Positions 56,884 through 64,000 of a DNA stretch of 64,000 bases are shown piece after piece. The first letter of the stretch is position 1; each line of letters starts with the position of its first letter. Below the pieces are notes generated by a model that was not told where the DNA came from, ran no database searches, and saw nothing but the letters and a program-made list of their open reading frames with translations. Made by a program: the position numbers and the translations under genes. This DNA comes from Rhodocollybia butyracea (lineage: Eukaryota > Basidiomycota > Agaricomycetes > Agaricales > Omphalotaceae): assembly GCA_015501585.1 (NCBI GenBank), contig JADNRY010000050.1, positions 62,001 to 126,000 of the forward strand, in the 5' to 3' direction.

Positions 56884-57170
56884 AATTGCGAAAAAAAATT
56901 TATGATTGGAAATAAGCGCTCCTTGCCACGAGGCTCGAGCGCTGGATTGTTCAAATGTGCTGGGTCCGACGCTCTGGTGCTGCTGCAGTCTTCGCCAAAG
57001 GCTTTGGTACAAAGTGGTCAAAGCAGAAAAAAGACACTGTCAGGGATTTTTATAGGAGGCCACTCGGAAGTCACTCCGGCTTGGCTCCGGACGGCCTTCC
57101 GCAAAAATTTCTATTTTTCAATGACACTGACAGAAATATGTACTTTAACAGGGTAAAACGTATCCCGCCA

Positions 57171-59874
57171 TCAGTGAGCAAATCTGAAATCCAGACGCCT
57201 ACAGATTGTCAGCTAAGGATATCAAAGTCCGTACTAAGAGAGATTACCTGTTCCCCATGTCCGTTGTGGTTCTCAAGTATTCTTTCCGCTCCTATCAAAA
57301 AACAAACTAATAAGGTTGAAGTTCGATCCCTCCCGCGCGTTATAGCTTCGTACCTCAATCGACATTGCATTCCAAACACGATCCCGCTGTTGGTTGCGCC
57401 ACATATAATATGCCTTGGTTGCAGGATAAAGGACCGCGACATTGAAGGAGCATATAGCAATGAGGGCAAGGTTCCCGCGGCGGTCTAGTAACATTTAGAA
57501 CATGAGTACGAAGAAAGTAATGGTAGTAGCAACACTGACACCGAGGAGCATCACTCTCCTGATAGATTTGGGCTGTGATTACCGACGTTAATTGCACGAA
57601 CATGTTATACAGCGATGCATTGACGGTCCTGCTCGCTACTCCCCCAGCATTCCGCGAGCACCAACCGACCTACAGTAGAAAGGTGGATTCTGAGTCAAGT
57701 AAGCTCTTTGAGTATATGCAGAACATCATTCACCTGGATTGGGTGTGTGTAACTTCGAAAACGTCAGCTCTTGAAGGACGTTGAAGTAAAAACAGACTCA
57801 CGGATACGACAGAAGTCCTGACGTCAGACCCTACGAAATCCGGCAATCCCTCTGTGAGTACTTGGCAGCTAGTAAGACGAATTTCACTGACAAAATATAG
57901 CCACTGGTTAGCATTATCTGGTAGGCAATATAGAGCCATCAAGAACGGAAGCGTCCATAAGTCTTCGCTCATAGCTACGAACGTCCGTTCATTCAGAACC
58001 TCAGAGATCAATGTGATGGAAAACATCGTAATTATTCCCGCTATGGTCTAAACGAGGTGTTAATGAGTGCTTTCGAGGAGAGGGTATCTCTTACCGAGGG
58101 AATTGTGAGGAGGTTAGTAGCAAACGTGCTGAATCTGAGAAGGTTAAATGAGCTGTGTGGAGCAGCCCTGGATGGTGGAAATTTCACCCCAAGTTACGCA
58201 GCGAAAGTGTGAAGTATGTCCTTGGTGGACCACTAGGAATGCCGAACATGACACCTCTGTATTGGCTGAGAAATTAACGATCTAAATTTGATCATGGAAA
58301 GCTTTCGCACAAGATATACAAGGGCCACAGGTCGTAATCACAAACAGCTATCCAAAGACGCTTCAATGACAGGCCTTCACGGTTGTGCATGTCACCCTAA
58401 AAAACTAGAGTCGCGTCAACTGTGACACTGCGCCGTCGAAAACTAACCTTAGTTGGGTCATCTCTTAATACGCGAGTAACGAGGATCATCTCCTCCCTGG
58501 GTGTGAACCATCCCTTTGGTCGAAACCATGTCCGAGTTTGTGTTGGAGACGGCGGCATGCGGAAGAAGGTGGCGAATCCGATGGTTAGAGTGATGAGGCC
58601 TCTTTACGAGTGATTAGCCTGTATCAATTGTACAGAGGAGAACATACTCGACTAGAAAGAGCCATCTACAATAGAGGAACAGTCTATGATTTTGGGGTAA
58701 TGTATATGACGCCTTACCTCCAACCAGCACGACTCAGCACACCCCTCATATGAAGGACTCCAAAAGCGATGAAGCTGCCAATTATAGAGCACAAGTTCGA
58801 AGACATCCAGAATAAGGCGAGTCGGAGAGGAAGTTCATTCTTGGTGTAGAAATCTAGGAAAATCAATGATTACTTGCTCAGATGCTATGAATAATATAGC
58901 TTAATTACATGATAGATATAGTATGAGATCTGGAATAAATCTTTCAGGCAGACCTTTAGTACTATCTAAAAGATTCTGGAATTTAGGCCTTACCCGCCCT
59001 GTATGAAACTACAGGTGTAAAATTTTTGAGTGTCCTATAGGCTATTTCTAGACTTAGAGTTTAGGATTCGTACCCAAGGAGAGCTCTGGTGAGGAAAAAA
59101 GTAGTTCGTCCTGTGAGCCAGAACTGGCTCGCCGAGATGATGGACCACAGGACCATCTGGGTTGGAATCCATCTATCTGGTCCAATCTGCATCAAGCGAT
59201 AAGTGCAATGTTCTAGTGGGTTTAAAGATATCGAACAACGCACTCGTTTAGATATAAGCTGCGAGGGAAGCTCAGCGCATAGAAACGCGAGTCGGAATAT
59301 ACTATTGCCCCAATTGAAATCTAAATGAAGGTTGAGGGACGTGACGATCATTCGCTACGAGACATCCAAGTAATCACCGTCCGTAGTTAGATTCAAATCG
59401 AGTAGAAAGTTGTCTGAATTTGCGTTACTGATGTTGCCTCTATCTAGATTAAGTGCAGAGAAACTAATCGCCGCCCAGGCCATTACTTTCCAGTCAATTT
59501 TCCACATAAGAGCCTACGACTCATAGATCAGTAACATTGAAAAGAGTGTAGACAAATTCAGAGACCTTTTCCTCTCTATACGTCCATCGAGCAGTGGGTT
59601 CAAATCTGTGTATATTTTCATAGTCTTTCTTTGGCCAGTACAACGAAGCTAGTTCAGGGTTATCGTAGACAGACCGACGAGTGGCGATAGCGCCATCATC
59701 AACTTGGTTCTGGTGAGACCACTGAGAGAAAAGCCAGGAAGAGAGTTTGAATGTAGGTTCGTCTTCCTCTGCGAGATCAGTACTAGACCCGAGGGTTCCT
59801 TCGCTATACAATGGCGAGTCTGGCTGATCTAGCAGACGTTTCGTGATAGAATTGGTGTCTGAGAAGGAGCCCAT
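57171..59874 (-). CDS. MFS anion:cation symporter (Dal5/ACS family) transporter, 573 aa, 19 exons
   Basis: Plasma-membrane uptake of carboxylate-type or vitamin-type anions by family; the substrate is unknown. Exons on minus: 59874-59566, 59513-59378, 59320-59244, 59186-59074, 59008-58994, 58940-58909, 58853-58718, 58665-58648, 58601-58448, 58396-58311, 58256-58188, 58134-58095, 58047-57892, 57830-57802, 57752-57734, 57669-57540, 57484-57354, 57291-57248, 57198-57171 (1722 nt, open). Recognisable blocks: [135 protein letters not shown]. These mark the large Agaricomycete branch of the ACS family. Exons of 15, 18 and 19 nt are required to restore the motifs, which supports the model. Confidence 0.87.
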
Positions 59875-60454
59875 GGTGTGGATAATAAGCCCCCAACGCC
59901 TTCGAAAGCATTGTGACGCGCATTACTTATAGGAGTGCATGCGTGGGTTGCGCTCTAGCACACCATAATCTGCCAATTTGTGAGAATCTCCTTGATGGGG
60001 ATTAGTTCGGATGGACCGGACAAGCTTCTTCTATGGCAGACCTAAGCCCAGTATCTATCCATGTAGTCAAGTTCATCAGTTAAGATTTCCGCATTACATT
60101 GTATTCCTGGGGCAATAGAGGAAGGAGTGAAGGTTGAAGATATGTATTTAGTACGCTCTCGTCCGACTTGGAGGAGATTAAGCTGGGAGGATCTTTACTC
60201 TCAAACCAGTAAGGTCAAAGTGGGTTTATCCACGAGAGTAGTTCCCGCAATAAAGGCGTATATTCAAAACGTCGAAGAGCTCGGCGGTAACGTGATAAGG
60301 GACAAGCGCTCACAGCTTTCATGTAACTCTCAGCTCCGTGATTACCTTTTGTTCAGCAATTGGACCGTGTCGGTTCTTTCCTTCTTTATCGCCTTATTTC
60401 TTCAGCTCGTTGTCGATATTAAAATTTTATCTTTATTCTATTTTTCAAATCACA
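59875..60454. promoter_or_regulatory. Divergent promoter region, transporter and BRF1
   Basis: 580 bp between the divergent start codons. It should hold both promoters. No defined element recognised. Confidence 0.4.
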
Positions 60455-62781
60455 ATGGTACGTACGTATTTGACAAGGCAAAACAACGATCTTTGGCTGA
60501 TTTTTTCTGCTCTAGTCATCTTGTACAGATTGCGGAGGAGATGTTATTGAGTATGATATGACTGCAGGGAATGGGTTCTGCGTGCGATGTGGTACTGTGG
60601 TGGAAGAGAACACAATTGTTAATGAGGTCTCTTTTGGAGAGACCTCCGCAGGAGCTGCGATGGTCCAAGGGGCTTTCGTAGGACATGGTTCTAGTGTGTA
60701 TATTTTTTCTCTTTTTTTCCGTTATCTTATCGAGTTTTTGCCCAGCTCATCCGAGGATGAGTGGTCCATATGGAAATAGAGGATCTGTCGAATCAAGAGA
60801 GCAAACCATCGCCAATGGTGCGGTACGATCATTTTCGGTTTTCGCTATTTTTGACCTATTCGTTAGCGACGAAAAAGATCCAAGACATCGCTGGAATATT
60901 ACGCTTATCTGAGCAAGTTTGCTTGTCTGCAACTCGTCTCTTTACGCTTGCATTCGAACACAAATTCACCAAGGGTCGCAAGAGCTTAAATGTGGTTGCT
61001 GTTTGCATGTATGTCGCCTGTCGGCAGAAGGAAACACGGAATTACATGCTTATAGATTTTTCGGACCTTCTTCAAGTATGAAACTTTTTATTGCTCATTT
61101 GCGTATTCAAACTTCAATTTCAGGTAAATGTCTTCGAACTGGGACATACCTATCTCCAGCTCGTACAAACTCTTAACCTTCGTCTTCCCCTCATCGACCC
61201 TTCGCACTACATCTCCCGCTTTGCCGCCTTGCTCGAATTTGGCGATGAAACTAATCGGGTCGCAACCGATGCTATACGACTCGTTCAAAGGTTCGACCGA
61301 GACTGGATGACTCGTGGCCGACGTCCTGCGGGAATTTGCGGCGCCGCTCTACTTCTTGCTGCCCGTATGAATAATTTTCGTCGGTCGATCGAGGAAATTG
61401 TTCAGGTAGTCAAGATTGCCGATTCCACACTAAAGAAGCGGTTAGACGAGTTCAAGAACACACCTAGTGGTGCGCTGACGTTGGCAGATTTCCGAACAGT
61501 CTGGTTGGAGGATGAGGTTGACCCGCCTGCGTACACCAAAGGCAAGGAGAAGGAAGAGGCAGATAGGTTGGCGGCAGAGCAGGATGCTTTAGGAATTGAG
61601 CCACCATCAACGAACAAGGGAAAAGGGAAAAAGGGAAAGGGAAAAGAGAAGAAAAAGAAGAAACGTAAACGCGGAGATGAAGACGAAGATACCGCGGATG
61701 AAGACATGACTGCTAACGGAGACGCGAATGACGAACCTATAGCCATACCCCAACGGCCGTCTATAGACCCTATGCTCATGAATGAAGGGATCCTAGCTGG
61801 CACTCAAGACCCACCGCTATTTCTTCCCGATCCCTCCCATATTGACGTTCCCGACTGCAACATTGATCCCACACTCTTACAAGAATCCTCCACCTCAAGT
61901 TCGCCTGATCCCGCTCTTGTCGCACCTCCAGTGGATCCCTTTGAGGAAGCTGTTTCCTCCGCACTGGCCGAAGAAGTTTCAACCTTCCTTGATAATACCC
62001 AGGGTAGCATGCTTACAACCGCCCTCGATGACGCGGAACAGGAACGTCTGGCGCAGATACAGACCAACATCGATGACGAGTTAATGGGATTAGATGAAGA
62101 TGAGCTGAATCGATTTTTGTTAACAGACGAAGAGGTCAAAATCAAAGAAAGGGTCTGGGTCGAGCTGAATAAAGATTATTTAGAAGCTCTCGCTGGTATG
62201 TTTCCCCTGGTTTCTTTTGTTCAAATGTATATCTAGCTAAACGGTTTTACAGCTAAAGGTGATCTATCATCCTCGAAGGAAGCCAAAGGGGCGAAATCGC
62301 GCAAAGTTCGTATCCCGGTCATGGAATCTATTTTTATTCACTGATTAATCCCTATCTATAGCGCCAAAAAGTTAGCAACAAGCCGCGTGATACCACTACT
62401 CCACACGGCGCTACCACCGCTGAATCCGTGCGCAGCCTCATACAGAAGAACCCAAAGTACAGCAAGAGGATCAACTACGATGCATTGAAGGATCTTTTCG
62501 TTGACTCCAACGATAATATAAATCACCCACTTGATACTAACTTTGATTCTCAGGCTGCTTTTGACGGCGCCATCGGTCCGTTAAACTTTGACGTTGGCGA
62601 CGCTGATTTGTATACGATGGATGACAAAGATGATAAAGATGATACGGACCTGGTCGTCATCGAAGAAGACGGGATTGTTGGCGTGTCTCCGCTCCCTTCA
62701 CGTGAGGCAATGGATCAGGATCATGATGAAACAGAGCGGGAGACGGGAATATGGGAGGATGTGTATGAGCAGGAGGTATGA
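60455..62781 (+). CDS. BRF1: TFIIIB subunit BRF1 (TFIIB-related factor), 668 aa
   Basis: RNA polymerase III initiation factor recruiting Pol III to tRNA and 5S genes in the nucleus. Exons: 60455-60457, 60516-60693, 60746-60817, 60867-61075, 61124-62195, 62253-62305, 62362-62781 (2007 nt). The zinc ribbon is MSSCTDCGGDVIEYD with FCVRCGTVVEEN; then come the two cyclin folds (LSEQVCLSATRLFTLAFEH, VVAVCMYVACRQKETRNYML; RFAALLEFGDETNRVA, GICGAALLLAARMNNFRR), an acidic/Lys-rich linker with a KKKKKRKR nuclear signal, and the C-terminal TBP-binding block around ADFRTVWLEDEVDPPAYTKG and KNPKYSKRINYDALKDLFV. The first coding exon is only the ATG; the alternative, an unseen upstream start, is less likely since the donor atg-gtacgt and the acceptor tctag fit. 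Confidence 0.92.
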
Positions 62782-62947
62782 CGGAAAGTGAGATTTTGAC
62801 ATCTCTTAGCCGGCGTTCAACAGAGAAGTGTATTTGTATACCGCTTTCAAGTCATTAATCTGTTATCCGTCTTCCGAACGCTTCACCGATCATTGACCGA
62901 CACGCCGCGTATGAGCCACTGACGCATCTTGTACATCCAGTGTACAC

Positions 62948-62989
62948 GGTGGGATACTTTTTCTGTTGAAGTAAAAAAAGTGTCCCACC
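62948..62989. other. Perfect-looking 15-bp hairpin downstream of BRF1
   Basis: ggtgggatacttttt (62948-62962) pairs with aaaaagtgtcccacc (62975-62989) with one G-U, loop of 12. It lies ~170 bp beyond the BRF1 stop. It could be a 3' UTR structure or the remnant of a small inverted-repeat element. Confidence 0.5.
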
Positions 62990-63194
62990 TGTCGTATACT
63001 TGGATCATCTAATAAATGGTTCGGAAGCTGTGATACTGAACATTAGTATGGAGATCGCGGCAGGACATCAATCTGTTGTTCTATAACCACCACCACGAGT
63101 GGTGTCTGCCAAATGCGTTTTTAGCAGGTCTCCTCTCTAACAACTTCCTCACAAGCTTAAGGAGGCAGGCTCGCTGCTGCTTAAATCTCCAGCG

Positions 63195-64000
63195 ATGTCT
63201 CTTGAGTCCGAGTCCATGGGTCTCGATGCATCCAGATATGTTGATGGTAATTATTTAAATGAATCTACTGGGACAAAATAAATCTTAAAATTTCTCGCTC
63301 GCAGCTGTAGCAATTACTGTGAGTCTTTCAACGAGCTACCAAACTCAAGGCTAAATCTTTTGCACTCTAGATGCTCCTATACGACCACTTGCTGACTTTT
63401 TCTGATGAATACGAACTTATATGGAGCGCCGAATGGAAAGTCCCCAAAATTCTCTTCCTACTAATACGATACCTGGTTCCTGTTGGCGTTATTCTACATA
63501 CACATCGTGCGTTCTGGTTCTTTCGCATGACTGTCTGAGGCTAACAGTGCTTTTCAGAGCTGAGCAATATCGGCAGTTCGGATGTAACGAACACTGTAAG
63601 GGTTCCTTCATTCTAGATCCTACTCCACCGTCATTTTGACATCAGTTCTAGTAGTGCGTGTTTTATGTTTAACATGAGTTATCTAAACAATTCCTTCCCC
63701 TCTAATAGTTGTCAAGTCCAAGTCGCTTTGAGTGTAAGTACACTTTCCGTATTCTAGACGTGCTTCGGATCTTGTTCCCATGCCCTCAGACAGGTAACGC
63801 TGGCTGTACTAACAATTGCAATGAGCGACTGTGCGTGAAAATTGTTTGGTACCCTTCCGATACTGATACCGTCGATAGTCCTTGTAATGCTTCACGTCTG
63901 TAATCTCTGGGAGCGGAAACGACGACTTGTTGTCTTGTCTATCATACTGTTCGTCTTTACTCAAGCAGCGAGTGTAGCGTGCGCGTCTATCACGCTCCCT
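63195..64000 (+). CDS. DUF6533-type membrane protein, 5' part only
   Basis: First four exons: 63195-63246, 63305-63318, 63371-63506, 63558-63595. They encode a short soluble N-terminus, then AITMLLYDHLLTFSDEYELI and W-KVPKILFLLIRYLVP, the hallmark of the basidiomycete DUF6533 domain that opens a family of multi-TM proteins of unknown function. Further exons are less certain: 63862 onward encodes VMLHVCNLWERKRRLVVLS and FVFTQAASVACASI, which fits the next TM helices of the family (normally LLLRVWALWxRNRR). The region in between (63600-63860) has competing splice sites. The gene continues past the window edge. Confidence 0.65.

Noticed and set aside
57300..57340. tRNA B-box-like gttcgatcc
   Set aside because: No A box at the right distance, no cloverleaf, and the site lies in an intron of the symporter gene.
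1..64000. CRISPR arrays, bacterial operons, phage genes
   Set aside because: All supported genes are intron-containing fungal genes; no regularly spaced short repeats exist.

Overview
The window is nuclear DNA from a filamentous basidiomycete, most likely a mushroom-forming Agaricomycete. The signs are intron-dense genes (introns mostly 45-60 bp, GT-AG with occasional GC-AG), 3- to 30-bp exons, basidiomycete-type seven-TM proteins, and a fungal gene set (LYS2, PIG-S, BRF1, SHMT, BUR1/CDK9). There are no CRISPR arrays, operons or rRNA genes, and I recognise no tRNA gene. Exon models were built by hand by joining splice sites so that reading frame and family motifs stay continuous.

Layout. 1-9.0 kb: the 5' part of a CDK9/Bur1 kinase (minus), a small P-loop ATPase (minus), and, divergent from it, one 17-exon gene encoding an RNA-dependent RNA polymerase fused to a UPF1/Hrr1-like SF1 helicase. 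9.3-16.1 kb: a zinc alcohol dehydrogenase and a tandem duplication carrying two Gtt1-like glutathione transferases, a truncated ADH 3' end and two copies of an unknown family (X). 16.3-20.9 kb: alpha-aminoadipate reductase LYS2 with two single-base frame disruptions. 21-27 kb: repeated copies of two unknown families (Y on plus, X on minus) and a 698-bp TIR element. 27.6-30.7 kb: a telomere-like tract, a young non-autonomous LTR retrotransposon, and a TIR element that supplies the 3' end of a MYND-finger gene. 33-39.3 kb: an MFS polyamine/drug-type transporter, PIG-S and a seven-TM protein. 39.3-49.6 kb: gene-poor repeats, including a partial copy of the PIG-S/seven-TM segment, a foldback structure enclosing a PIG-S fragment, a Harbinger-like MITE and a second TIR element. 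50-64 kb: an SDR, a TA-target MITE, a disordered Ser/Pro-rich protein, SHMT, an anion:cation symporter-type MFS gene with 19 exons, TFIIIB subunit BRF1, and the start of a DUF6533-type membrane protein.

How the genes relate. Most are ordinary housekeeping or metabolic genes with no common pathway. The exception is the RdRP-helicase gene. It joins in one polypeptide two activities that form separate subunits of the fission-yeast RDRC (Rdp1 and Hrr1), which suggests a one-chain dsRNA-synthesis machine for RNA silencing. It sits in a genome segment visibly shaped by transposable elements and local duplication, the usual targets of such silencing.
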